NCBI RefSeq assembly: GCF_032362555.1
Contig: NC_083528.1
Coordinates: forward strand, 558,001-622,000
Direction: 5' to 3'
From: Amyelois transitella
Taxonomy: Eukaryota; Arthropoda; Insecta; Lepidoptera; Pyralidae
DNA: 64,000 nucleotides
Made by a program: the position numbers and the translations under genes. Under the pieces are notes generated by a model that had not been told where the DNA came from, ran no database searches, and saw nothing but the letters and a program-made list of their open reading frames with translations. Positions 46,120 through 57,391 of the stretch are shown here, in pieces (within the stretch, counting starts at the first letter, position 1; each line of letters begins with the position of its first letter).

Positions 46120-46568
46120 TTGAAGAGATGATATTAACGATTTGATCTCAAAGGCAGTTGAACTTTAAAAGACAACTTTGATTTTTAGTAAGTCAAATAT
46201 AACCTCTAAAGTAGACCTTATATGAGAAAGAAATCTTCTGACAACTCTGGTTGAAAAAGATTTAACTTATTTTTTTTTTAAATAGACACCTACTTAATGA
46301 TTAACCAAGTCCATTAATATAATTAAGAAGGTCGTGCTTTTACCTACTAGGATATTGTCGACGATTTGGCGGGAATGTAAACTCTATTAAGATTATAATA
46401 TGACAATACTCAGATTTCAATGCCTGCGATAGGTACTTATTTCTTTAGTTTTTTCAAAACTATGCGACCAACCGATCATTAGTTAATTTTATTTTACATA
46501 ATATGTAGTTTTAGTTTAATTCAGAAATACAGTATATTTTGTATCAAAGAATTTTATTTTACCTGAAA

Positions 46569-46790
46569 TTACATACATACATGTAATCCATACGTATCCA
46601 TCTCTTATGGGATAGACAGAGCCAACCGTCTTGAAGAGACTGCAGGCCAGCTTTATGGATTAACCGTATAAATGAGATTCAAATAGTTATTAGGCTAAAA
46701 GAGGAATCCCAAGTTTATTAACCTTTCACTTGATTAACTTTTACAATCAGCGCGGGAAGTGAGTTAGCAGCTGGTACCAAAGGTTATATA
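46569..46790 (-). mobile_element. SINE-A, diverged, antisense
   Basis: Recognisable by GATAGACAGAGCCAACCGTC and GAGGAATCCCAAGTTTATTA. The rest of 46120-47194 shows nothing else. Confidence 0.6.
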
Positions 46791-47194
46791 AAACTTGACA
46801 AAGGCTAGCTAAATACGATTTTTCTTTACTAACAAACCAATGATTGCATACTCTTTGAAGTAATCCCGAATTTTGACCTTAACCTATAGTCTGTCTTAAA
46901 AAATATCACCGCTATTGTCAGTGTCAATTGTAGTTCTTGTGTCAATGTAAAATTTGACGTCCCAAATAATTAACAACCGCAATGCAATGTTGTAACAAAA
47001 ATAAATAATTTAGGATAGGTACCTAAATGAAAAACGGAAATAAACTGAACAGATTTCGTCTTACAAAAAATGGGAACTCAGTTGTTTATACACGTAATAC
47101 AGTAATTAAGGGAATATGAATTAGGTAATTGAAGAAAAGATAAAAATAAATGTTGTTTATTTATATTTAATAGAAGTAAGTTTTAAAAAGTACA

Positions 47195-48778
47195 ATGATC
47201 AGAAAGAACGATATATTAACATTGCACAAGTACCTTATCGTCTTCTTCACTTGTCTATATTTCTTCGAGTATTATGACTATCAAAATCCCGAGCCGCCGA
47301 TCGTCCGAATTGCCGATCCAAAATTCTCCTTACTCGGCCCCTACAATGCGACATTACCGGCTACAGACGATGTCTACAGGCAACTGATTGACATAAAAGA
47401 CTTTAAATTCCTCTTGAACCCAGATCCTTGCAAGGAATACTCTTCAGGCCTACTCCTCATAGTGTTAGTATCTTCAAAACCCACAAATTATCAGCACCGA
47501 ATGGTAATTCGAAATACTTGGGGTCGTAAAATAGATTCTACCAAAGTATTATTCTTGCTTGGTGAACAGAACAAAAGCTCTGGAACATTTCATGATACGT
47601 ACAACGAGAGTGCCATTTACGGTGACGTGATATTAGGTAACTTTATAGATGCGTATCACAACATGACATATAAACATGTGATGGGTTTAAAATGGGTCGC
47701 TCATCATTGTCCCGCTGCGAAATATGTTTTGAAGACTGATGATGATATGGTGGTGAATTCGCACGGGTTGAGGATGTTTTTGGCCCGACAATTGTCTCCA
47801 TGGGGCGCGAGAGGGCTGATGACTTGTCAACTGCTGGAACATACACTGGTTCAGAGGTCAAGCAGGTCAAAGTGGAGGGTTTCTGTTGAGGAATTCCCGG
47901 ATCGATATTATCCTGCTTATTGTGCAGGTAAGGAATACCGGTAGTCCAGGGCTTCACTCCCTTGGGAATGGCCACAAAAAAATGTTTGAGCTCTTGTAAT
48001 TAAAAGAAGCATAACAAATAGATTTAATATCTCATACAAATATCAAAAGAAAAAATGACCAGATATCAAGGTGACTGGAAATATGTAGTCTCTGCCTACC
48101 CCTACGGAAAAGAGGTGTGATTTTATGTATGTACAAGTACATTATAACATACATTATTTATTCTACTGCTACATAAATATAATCTCATCTACATTCCTTA
48201 CAGGGTAGATAGATCCAACAGTCTAAGAAAACTGAAAGAACACATTCAGTTGTATTGCTTAATGGTGGAATTGAGATTCAAATAGTGACAGGTTGCTAGC
48301 CCATCGCCTACAAGAAGAATGCAAATCTTATAAGTCTATCCCTTAGTCGCTTTTTACGACATCCATGGGAAAGATAAGAGCTTGACCTATTCTAAAATGC
48401 CAGGAACCACACGGGGATACCACTAAATTAGTAAAATTAGCTACATTACTGTTTATTTGGCTTTGTTAAGCTTACAGTGTTTAATCATTTGCAGGATGGG
48501 CTATATTATATTCTCAGGATGTCGTCCACAAGCTTCTCAGAATCGCCCAGTCCATCCCCCAGTTCTGGATCGACGATGTCCACATCACAGGAACATGTGC
48601 CCAGATGGCTGGCATCACCGTCACTCCGTTAAAAAGCCTAATTTTGACAATACCTCGGGCAGCGGTCCTGACTTCATTGGGCCCAAATTTTGTTAGTGAA
48701 TTTTTGTTCGGACCAACTGATATTTCACCAAAAAGGATGACCAAGATATGGAAAGCCATTCCCAGTAGAGTTGGATAA
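47195..48778 (+). CDS. beta-1,3-galactosyltransferase-like protein (2 exons, 338 aa)
   Basis: GT31-family glycosyltransferase, expected in the Golgi as a type II membrane protein that adds a beta-1,3-linked sugar to glycan acceptors. Exons 47195-47927 (donor gtaagg) and 48495-48778 (acceptor ttgcag, TAA) join in phase 1. A hydrophobic signal anchor spans about residues 12-27. The family motifs R-N-T-W-G-R (about residue 106), the metal-binding K-T-D-D-D (about 180), Y-P-A-Y-C-A-G-G at the exon junction and W-I-D-D-V-H-I-T-G are present, and there are several N-x-S/T sites. The length suits the family. It is unrelated to the transporters around it. The exact donor and acceptor sugars cannot be read from sequence. 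Further 5' non-coding exons are possible. Confidence 0.86.
48058..48135 (+). mobile_element. LINE 3' end (tail-sharing LINE)
   Basis: Sense, last 75 bp, inside the intron of the galactosyltransferase gene. Confidence 0.68.
48170..48414 (-). mobile_element. SINE-A, antisense, diverged
   Basis: Near full length in the galactosyltransferase intron. Confidence 0.75.
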
Positions 48779-48983
48779 TGTGGCTGTTCTTTCTTTGATA
48801 TGTGATTAGCCAAGGATTAGGAGAGGATCTGGTGAAAGCTTTACCCTTGGTTCACTCTTCCAATGTTTGTCCAAATTGCTTTGTGGGTAATGAAAGTTGG
48901 ACTGTATGTGGACAGAAACGACTCTGTTTTCTCTCAAATATAAGAAAAAAACATAGATGAAAAGGCCTGTTGCCTAATATATT

Positions 48984-49247
48984 ACATACATGTATACATA
49001 CATATGGTCACGTCTATATCTCTTGCGGGGTAGACAGAGCCAACAGTCCTGAAAAGACTGAATGGCCATGTTCAGCTATTTGGCTTGATGATAGAATTGA
49101 GATTCAAATAGTAACAGGTTGCTGGCCCATCGCCTAAAAAAGAATCCCAAGTTTGTAAACCTATCCCTTAGTCGCCTTTTACGACATCCATGGAAAAGAG
49201 ATGGAATGGTCCAATTCTTTTTTGTATTTGTGCCGGGAACCACACGG
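48984..49247 (-). mobile_element. SINE-A, full-length, antisense
   Basis: CTAATATA lies at both borders, a possible 8-bp target duplication. Confidence 0.83.
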
Positions 49248-49755
49248 CACGTCTAATATACTGTTGAAGAGAAATGATTTCTTCGAACTGGTCATAGGGA
49301 AAATGGCCGTCAGTGATCAGTTTCAGAGCCCTAAGAGGGATGCCTTTGGTTTTGGTTACATTAGTGTGAGGTCGGGGAGTGAGCGAGTTACAAGTTTCCG
49401 GTCCAATTTTCGTGAACGCGTGAAAATGTGAATCTAATCCAGATTTTTTTGCCATCCAAACTAATATTATAAATGCGAATGTAAGTTTATTTGTTTGTTT
49501 GTTACCTCTTCATCAGGTTATCTACTGGATTAATCTTCTTGAAAATATCACTTATATATAATTAAGAATCTGTAGAAAAAAAAAAAAAAATTATTCTAAA
49601 TTATTCTATTTATTCTAATTCGAAAAGATTTGACAATTATTGAGCGAAATGAAAATTTTGAATTTGAATTTGTAGAAGGTCATTAGGTTACCTTTCATCC
49701 CGGTAAAAACTATAGTTCCCATGGGATTTGCGATAAACCTGTATTATTTCATTAG

Positions 49756-49867
49756 TTATGAATGTGGATGAAGCGAAGGAAGTATGCAGAGATCGTGGCA
49801 AGTGGAAAGAGGTAGTCTCTGCCTACCCCTCAGGGAAAGAGGCGTGATTTTATGTATGTATGTATGT
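49756..49867 (+). mobile_element. 5'-truncated LINE insertion
   Basis: Last 110 bp of the tail-sharing LINE, flanked by ATTTCATTAG / ATTTCATAG (49746-49755 and 49868-49876). Confidence 0.8.
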
Positions 49868-49876
49868 ATTTCATAG

Positions 49877-50010
49877 GTGGCGCTAAATTTGTCGCTTTTT
49901 GTAGGTTGCGTTTAATTCGTTGCTTTTTAAAGGTGGTGCTAATTTTGTCGTTTTCTTTCTTAGATGGCGTTAAATTATTATTCGTCGCTTTTTGTAGATG
50001 GCGCTAAATC
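49877..50010. repeat. degenerate tandem repeat, about 28-35 bp unit
   Basis: At least four units beginning GTGGCGCTAAATTTGTCGCT and relatives (GTGGTGCTAATTTTGTCG, ATGGCGTTAAATTATTATTC, ATGGCGCTAAATCC), inside the Helitron-like element. Confidence 0.7.
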
Positions 50011-50365
50011 CACGCGGGCGAAGCTGCGGGTAAAAGCTAGTTAATTATAAAAATAACATACATAGTGTCGTAGCGCAAGTCAGTGTCCAATCCCAAAACA
50101 GAAGTCCCGAGCTGACGTGGGAACTGTTATTTGTTAAAAATGAATAATTTTTGTGATGCTAGAGGTACAATTAATTTTAGTCTATAAGAAAATAATAAAC
50201 AGAAAATAAATAATTATTTATTAATAACAATAAACATATAAGTAAAAAAACAATTTGTTTTTTTTTTCAAGACTACAAGACGTGCTGGAGCGATTTATTA
50301 TCACACTTAGAGCACCCCCGAATAACAGTAACTTAGAGATCCCAGGGAATGCTTAAATTTATATT

Positions 50366-50492
50366 GACCTGCGGGGTAGACAATGCCAACAATCTTGAAG
50401 AGACCGGTAGGCCACGTTCAGCTGTTTGGCTCAATGATACAATTGAGATTCAAATAGTGACAGGTTGCTAGCCCATCGCCTAAAAGAAGAAT
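50366..50492 (-). mobile_element. SINE-A 3' part, antisense
   Basis: Cut off at AAAAGAAGAATAC, where the H2 element begins. Confidence 0.7.
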
Positions 50493-50508
50493 ACATAGAT
50501 TATCTATG

Positions 50509-50775
50509 TATACTAATATTATAAAGCTGAAGAGTTTGTTTGTTTGAACGCGCTAATCTCAGGAACTACTGATTCGAAGTGAAAAATTATTTTTGTGTTG
50601 AATAGACCATTTATCGAGGAAGGCTTTAGGCGATAAACATCATGCTGCAACTATTAGGAGCGAGGAAATAATGGAAAATGTGAAAAAACGGGGGAAATTA
50701 TTCATCCTTGAGGGTTTCAATGATGCCCAAAATAATATTACACGTGGACGATGTCGCGGGCACAACTTGTCTTTA
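50509..50775 (+). mobile_element. Helitron-like element H2
   Basis: Full H2 unit with a decayed end (GGGCACAACTTGT), directly downstream of T5. Confidence 0.65.
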
Positions 50776-50964
50776 GCTATTTCGATATTCGCTTCTGGTT
50801 ATCATCAGAGCTGTTACGGTTGCCATGTGTTTGATAGACCTGCTTGTGTCTAATATACAATGAAAACCACGCTGTATAGAGCAAACAAATTAGAAGTATA
50901 GCAGTACTCTCTGCCTCATTTTAAACTTGAATGATATCTAAGAGGTTAGATGACGTCTGGAAAA

Positions 50965-53900
50965 TTATTTCTTTCTTCTAAAGCCTTCCTCTATTTCCAA
51001 CAGAGTCTTATCTTTAGTTTCTGGTAGAAGCACTCCTACGACTACCAAACAATACAGCACTATACCAGCGTAAAGGCAGTAAGTGCCAGATATACCCCAA
51101 TTGTTAAATAATAACAGAACAGTCTTCATATTCATGAATAGGCCTAGAGAATAGAATACCATTCCGAAGCCTCCACACAGGCTCTTATACTCCATCGGGA
51201 AGAGTTCCCCGGCCAGAACAAACGCTAAAGGAATCGCTCCAGTTGCTACAGAGAACATGTGGATGTGGACCAGAATTATACCAACAGCGGGCTCGTCAAA
51301 CGGCAGATAATTGTTGTCTCTCGCGTAAGTGTAAGCAGCTATCGCGAACAGAGCCACAACGTTCAAGCTGATAGTCGTAAACAACACCACTCTGCGTCTC
51401 AATGTCTTGATGAAAACCATCCCAACTATGTTCCCTAGGACTCTGTGAAGCCCGACTAACACTATCATCAGAGGAATGCTGATTCCTGCATCCAAACCGA
51501 CCACTTTCTCGAACAAATTTGACGTGAATGACGTCATAATGTTAACTCCACACCACTGCCCCATCGCAAACACATGAAACATAATCAGTATCGGCTTGTA
51601 AACCTCTTTCTTCTTAAAAGCCTGCGTCAAATAACTCATCTTTGCAACGAGTGTTTCTTTCACACTCATAGCTTTATCTTCAATCTGTTCCTCCTTCGCT
51701 TTCATTCGAGTTGCTATCATCTTCTCCAATTCTTCATTCTCCAAATCACCTCTGAGATATACGAATGTTTTCCTGCACTCGTCATACCTTTCTTTATCAG
51801 CCAAAAACGTAGGTGATTCCGGTGAAAGTAGAACAATAAGTGTCGCAACAGAGACGATACCAATACACAGAGCAGCGCAAGTCTTCCAATGTAAATATAC
51901 GACCATAGTCTGACTTGCTAACACTCCGATGCTGAAGGACAATGATATGGTCATTAAGAAAATGCCACGGTTCTTTGGGCTCGTATACTCTCCAATTAAG
52001 ATAGGACCCAGAGCGCCGATCATTCCCATTCCAATACCTTGGATTAGCCGTGCTAAATACAGGATGGTGACAGAATTGGACAGCATTATACAAAGCCAGC
52101 CGGTAGCAGAAACTAGTAAGCTGCATAAATTTGCTTTTCGCCTCCCGAATCTGCTCATGATGGCGGAAATGATAAGATTCCCCAGGACGATGCTGATTCC
52201 AGGCAGGGACGCTGAAATGTTAAATACTTCGTTAGACTCTTCGTGGAATCATCGGTACAAAAGGTATACCTAGCTTGTAAAGCAGAAAAAGAGGTAATTC
52301 CATCCTTCACTTGGAGGCTAATTCCATAATCGGGGGGTTTATATGTATAGAACCCAAAATTGAGTGTATAGTGAACCCTTAAAGCAAGGCAGTACAGTAA
52401 CCATACATGTAACAAGAGTGTCTGCTCCACACCAAACCCCCTAAGTTGTGTCCCATCCTCCTCCTGGCATAAGTCTCAGTGACATTCTTACATCACATCA
52501 CATGGAGAGGATCCTAGTAGTTTCCGTGACCACGATACTGGATAGGATAAGTCAGTTTTTTACACAACTTTGTCTGACCTCCGCACCTGCAACCTATGTG
52601 CCGTGTGGTTCCTGGCACCAATAAAAAAAGATCACTCCATCTCGTTCCTATTGATGTCCTAAAAGGCGACCAAGGGATAGGATTATAAACTTGTGATTCT
52701 TCATTTAGGACTAGCAACCTGTCACTATTTGAATCTCAATTCTATCATTAAGCCAAACAGCTGAACGTGACCTATCTGTCTTTTCAAAACTGTTGGCGTT
52801 CTACCCCGCTATATAATACTATATATTGGTTCATGGTTACACATCTAGTTGCCTGAAGGTTTACTCACGACATTTTCCCTTACCGTTAGAACATTAACAC
52901 CCAGATTAATGTTTCGCTCGATCTAGGTGTATATTTTTTTTTTTTTTTATTTGTTTTATTTGGTTCACTTTATGTTTGTTTTTCCATTTGGGTAAAATGC
53001 ATTTTTCTTTAGCTTCCTGGTTTGTGTGCTATTTGATGCATCTTCAAGCCAGGTTGCCAATGTTTTGTGATGTGATGACGCAAATGGTTGATCTAGGTGT
53101 ATTTGTGACATGTGCTTTACTCACCAATCCAAGAAGCGGAGGTGTCGTCGATTCGAATGTCGGAGTCAGGTTGGCGCAGCTGAGGCAGTAGACCAGTGGT
53201 GAAGCCTGTCCCGAGACCCAGTCCGGACATGTTGAGAGACACGCCCGTTGTTACGAAACACTGGAATCGTATAAATATCATACACTAGAGGCCGCCCGCG
53301 ACTGCGTCCGTATGGAAACCCTATCAATCGCGCGGGAACTCCGGGATAAAAAGAATATAAGTTATAATATATAAGTCTATAAGTTATTCTGGGTCTTCAG
53401 TTACCTACATACCAAATTTCATCGTAATCGGTTCAGTAGATTTTGCGTGAAAGAGTAACAAACATCCATACTGACATCCTGACATACTCACAAACTCTCG
53501 CAATTATAATAAAACATACATACATATGGTCACGTCTATATCCCTTGCGGGGTAGACAGAGCCAACAGTCTTGAAAAGACTGAATGACCACGTTCAGCTA
53601 TTTGGCTTAACGATAGAAATGAGATTCAACTAGAGAAATGAAAAGAAAATAATCCCAAGTTTGTAAGCCTATCCCTTAGTCGCCTTTTACGACATCCATG
53701 GGAAAGAGATGGAGTGGTCCTATTCTTTTTTGTATTGGTGCCGGGAGCCACACGGCACTGCCGGGAGAAATTGAGTTTAAATAGTGACAAGTTGCTAGCC
53801 TTAACGAAGAAAGCCTAGTGTTACCCTTAACTATTATAATTAGGTAGTTTTCACCCCACCTCGGCCATGTACCAATATTCGAAGTTGAACTGATGCTCTT

Positions 53901-54359
53901 ACGGCGAGGGAAAACATTGTGAGGAAACCTGCACATTCAGGAAACTGGATCTGTAACCATGATAGATCCAATTCGGGCTAGGTTCCCCTGCAAAGGTTGC
54001 AGAGTTCAGACGGGAGTCGCTTTTTTAAAAACCTGACGCCCTATCCAGGATCCATGGTCAAAGGCATACCCCGGGCTCCTCTCCAGAGTGGTGAGGATGA
54101 AATCGGGAATAAAGCCAGGAGAAAGAAGTTTATTATTGGGTAGTTTTTTACTGAAGAGAATTAAGCATCTGAGAAACATCAGACCGGCATGAAAACTCGC
54201 ACTAGATATATTTTAACATTCCCTTATTCACCTTTTCAACATCCGTGGGAAAGAGACGGGGTGGTCCTGAGTATTCTAAAGTTATTTTTACCTACTAAGA
54301 TAGAATTTACTTACTTGAATAACCAGAGGGCTTATAGCCCGTGTTTTATTTGACTTCAT
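50965..54359 (-). CDS. Tret1-like sugar transporter T5 (3 exons, 475 aa)
   Basis: Sugar-porter membrane protein on the minus strand. Exons are 54359-54315 (MKSNKTRAISPLVIQ, 15 codons, donor gtaagt), 53260-53125 (136 nt, donor gtgagt) and 52211-50965 with TAA (acceptor atttcag). Motifs include SRFGRRKANLC, PESPTFLADKERYDECRK, GELFPMEYKSLCGG and PETKDKTLLEIEEGF. The stretch from L-F-E-K-V-V to S-L-C-G-G is almost identical to T3 in protein and DNA, while the preceding half differs like an ordinary paralogue. SINE-A copies occupy both introns, and intron 2 also holds SINE-B pieces. Confidence 0.88.
52599..52820 (+). mobile_element. SINE-A, sense, in T5 intron 2
   Basis: Has the 5' hairpin; 3' end decayed. 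SINE-B pieces flank it on both sides (52495-52590 and 52830-52910). Confidence 0.72.
53284..53510 (-). mobile_element. Helitron-like element H1
   Basis: Antisense with CTAGAGGCCGCCCGCGACTG end, 24 bp beyond the acceptor of T5 exon 2. Confidence 0.65.
53515..53758 (-). mobile_element. SINE-A, antisense, in T5 intron 1
   Basis: Both ends present; a small internal loss around the GCTAGCCCATCG marker. Confidence 0.8.
53840..54130 (+). mobile_element. SINE-B, sense
   Basis: Second-longest SINE-B copy, from CACCCCACCTCGGCCATGTA to AAAGCCAGGAGAAAGAAG, in T5 intron 1. Confidence 0.68.
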
Positions 54360-54689
54360 TATTATTTTGAGTATAAAAATATCTAAGTCTAAAAATTAAA
54401 GCTGGCTAACTTAGCACTGTCTTCATTTGTCTGTCGAAATGTTATCTTTAGTATGAAATATGTAGATCGCTTTTTAAACATTATTTGAATCCAATGTGTA
54501 CCATACAAACATACGGTATTTTTAGTTTTTAGTTAGGTACATAATTAAACCTCAATTTCATTGCAACGTAAATAAATTTAATATAGATATTTTGGTCTTA
54601 ATAAATCTCTGTTTTTAAAATAAAATAAAATGAATTCTGAATATAAAAAGTAAGTGGGTACTTAAGTATATATCTATATTGGTATTAAA

Positions 54690-54930
54690 ATGAGTGGTTC
54701 CCGGTACACTTAGAAAAAAGAATAATCCATCTCTTTCCCATAGATTTTGTAAAAGGCGACTAAGTTTAAGACTTATAAAGTTAGGATTCTTCATTTAGAC
54801 AATGGGCTAGCCTGTCACTATTTTAATCTCAATCTATCATTAAGCCGAAATGCTGAACGTGGCCTATACTTAAGTATTTACATTTAGCTCTGTCTAACCC
54901 ACAAGGGATATAGACGTAATTATGTGTATG
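54690..54930 (+). mobile_element. SINE-A, sense, diverged
   Basis: Upstream of T5; many substitutions. Confidence 0.65.
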
Positions 54931-54937
54931 TTCTATC

Positions 54938-55140
54938 CTACTACTATTATAAAGGCGAAAGTTTGTATGGATGTATGGATGTTTGTTACTCTTTCCCGCA
55001 AAAACTACTGAACCGATTACCATGAAATTTGGTATGTAGGTAGCTGAAGACCCAGAATAACACATAGGCTACTTTTTATCCCAGAGTTCCCGCGGGATTG
55101 ATAGGGTTTCCATGCGGACGAAGTCGCGGGCGGCCTCTAG
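54938..55140 (+). mobile_element. Helitron-like element H1
   Basis: Starts TCCTACTACTATTATAAAGG and ends GGCGGCCTCTAG before a T. The best-preserved H1 copy. From 55141 to 55789 nothing is recognised. Confidence 0.68.
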
Positions 55141-55789
55141 TTTTAGAATATTTATAAATATTTTAGTACATTTTCCGCATCCGAAAAGGTCAATGAAGTA
55201 ACAGCTATAATATTTTTTTTATGTACTTACATGTCTACATTCATAAAACAAGCCTCTTTCCTGTCTTTTCACTACAAAATTATTTCGCGTAGCTTTAGTA
55301 TCAAACAAAACGTCTCATTCGTTTTTCACAATTCTACTTATAAGTATTTATAGATCGTCATAAATGCGAAGCTATGAATTCGCACCTTAACAAATTATTT
55401 CATCACTCTTGATTACTTACACTGAAAGCAAACTGAAATAATATATTTCCTAGGCTTTTTATCATCTCAGATCATACAAAATTGTACGGATATCATCAAA
55501 AAAATCTAATTACTTCTATAATCGAAAATTTCAGAAGGGCACTAGGTTGGTATTGTTAAAATGAATAAACATATTGCTTGTGTAGTCTTGCTTGGAATGT
55601 AGAATATTTGATGATACTTTATTCAAATTTAGTTTTTAACCGATTTAAAAAAAGGAGGAGGTTCTCAATATGAATATTTTTTTCATGTGCAACGTCATAT
55701 CAGTGTAATCAAAGTATACAGTACACATAAGTATGAAATCGCCTTTTGTTATGGCTCTGCGTATTAACCCATATTTTTTCTTGCATTAG

Positions 55790-55950
55790 AATAGAATAGA
55801 TTTATTTTCAAAATTGGATACAAGGTATCACTTATTGAACATATATTACTTAAATCTAATTATAACTATTACCGCTTCCAGAGCGCATGTGTACAAAAAG
55901 CGGCGGAACAAACTATACTGCAGCATTTTCACCGGACGTCAATTTAAAAA
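55790..55950 (-). mobile_element. LINE 3' UTR, TTCTA-tailed family
   Basis: Antisense; AGAATAGAATAGATTTATTT at the tail. The stretch 55951-56560 shows nothing else. Confidence 0.65.
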
Positions 55951-56562
55951 TATAGATCTCTTTTAAATCTAAATCATGGACGAATGTACATTGTCTACAT
56001 TAAAAAAAATGAATGATTTTTTTATAACATAAACAGCGCATGTCTCTTTTTGCTCGTGGTTTGATTAAAACCACATTAATAAACCCGGAAATACCTATAC
56101 AATTAACAAATTTACCTATACCTGTGTGGTTTTTATAGGTATTCATAAAAAAATATCAAAACCAATACAATGATATTTTATAGATAAAAAATATCTTTTG
56201 TAGCGATCACACCACAATCATGATTGGTATTGTCACGATTCGAGTTTGTAAAACGTTTGAATTTATTATAATATTTGCAAGTAATTGTTGAACAGCTTAC
56301 ATTATTAATTAAATATATATACCTAGGTACCTATCGAGTTCAGAAATGTAAATGATAATGTATCTAGGTTATATTTTATAGGAATTATTTTATACATACA
56401 AACAATCACATCATCATCAATTATAATTTAGATTTAAGTGTTGTGACGTCAATATAATATAAATCAATTTTTTTAAATCAGTCAAAATTCCATCCTGAAC
56501 CGTACCTCATACTAAACTCAAACATACCCATAACACTAGCTGCGTTTAATATCTTTGAATAG

Positions 56563-56705
56563 GTACATACATATAGTCACGTATATATCACTTGCGGGGT
56601 AGACAGAGCCAACAGTCTTGAAAAACTAACTAACTAAGAATTGAGATTCAAATAGTGACAGGTTGCTAACCCATCGCCTAAATGTAGAGTCCCAAGTTTA
56701 TAAGC
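56563..56705 (-). mobile_element. SINE-A 3' part, antisense
   Basis: Truncated copy just outside the DIRS inverted repeat. Confidence 0.7.
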
Positions 56706-56768
56706 ATATGGGCGTATTTTTAATTTTTTGTACCATTTTCAAAAATATGAAACTGCATTAAAATACGA

Positions 56769-57089
56769 AATAGCGACATTTTACCTGAAAATAAAATGTT
56801 TATTAAACATACTTACCTTATTCGAAGCTTATTATATGAGAGGGGCAGCTATTTCCGGTCCTAGTACTAGTCTTGACTTCCGGTTTAGGTCCACGCATCC
56901 CTCCTTCCGTCTCCTACCACGCCTCCCCCCACCAAGCGACACTAGCGCCACCACAGGCAGTTGGATTTTGAAGTCCAATATTTTCCTCATTGAGTAGTTT
57001 TTATAACACCAGGTAGATGTATAAACTAAGCTTCGAATAAGGTAAGTATGTTTAATAAACATTTTATTTTCAGGTAAAATGTCGCTATT
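56769..57089. repeat. 63-bp perfect inverted repeat at the DIRS end
   Basis: Arms 56769-56831 and 57027-57089 are exact reverse complements separated by 195 bp. A 25-bp part of the left arm side (56819-56843) recurs in direct orientation at 57107-57131. DIRS elements are known for inverted terminal and internal complementary repeats. Confidence 0.9.
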
Positions 57090-57391
57090 AAACAGTACTG
57101 TACCGTTATTCGAAGCTTATTATATGAGAGATTTGTCTATTATCGCCTGGTGGTCGCTAGGGAACGTCAATGTGATCGAAAAGACTTTAAAGTCATCGAA
57201 TCTATATTTTTATTAAAATATAGGTAGATAGTATAGGTGCCAGCAGTGACGAGGCATAGGTGATTATTAATGTTTTATTGTAAATCAACACATTGTTACT
57301 ATATGTAGACAAATATATAAATTATAACAAACAAAATTATAAAAAGAAAATATGAAATCTGAGCATATGATTTTCTAATTTAGTGTATTAA

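Larger units (their letters stand above)
49456..50043 (+). mobile_element. Helitron-like element with nested LINE
   Basis: Starts AAACTAATATTATAAATGCG and ends GAAGCTGCGGGTAAAAGCTAG (split: GAAGCTGCGGG / TAAAAGCTAG) before a T. Contains the LINE insertion 49756-49867 and a degenerate tandem array. Confidence 0.6.
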
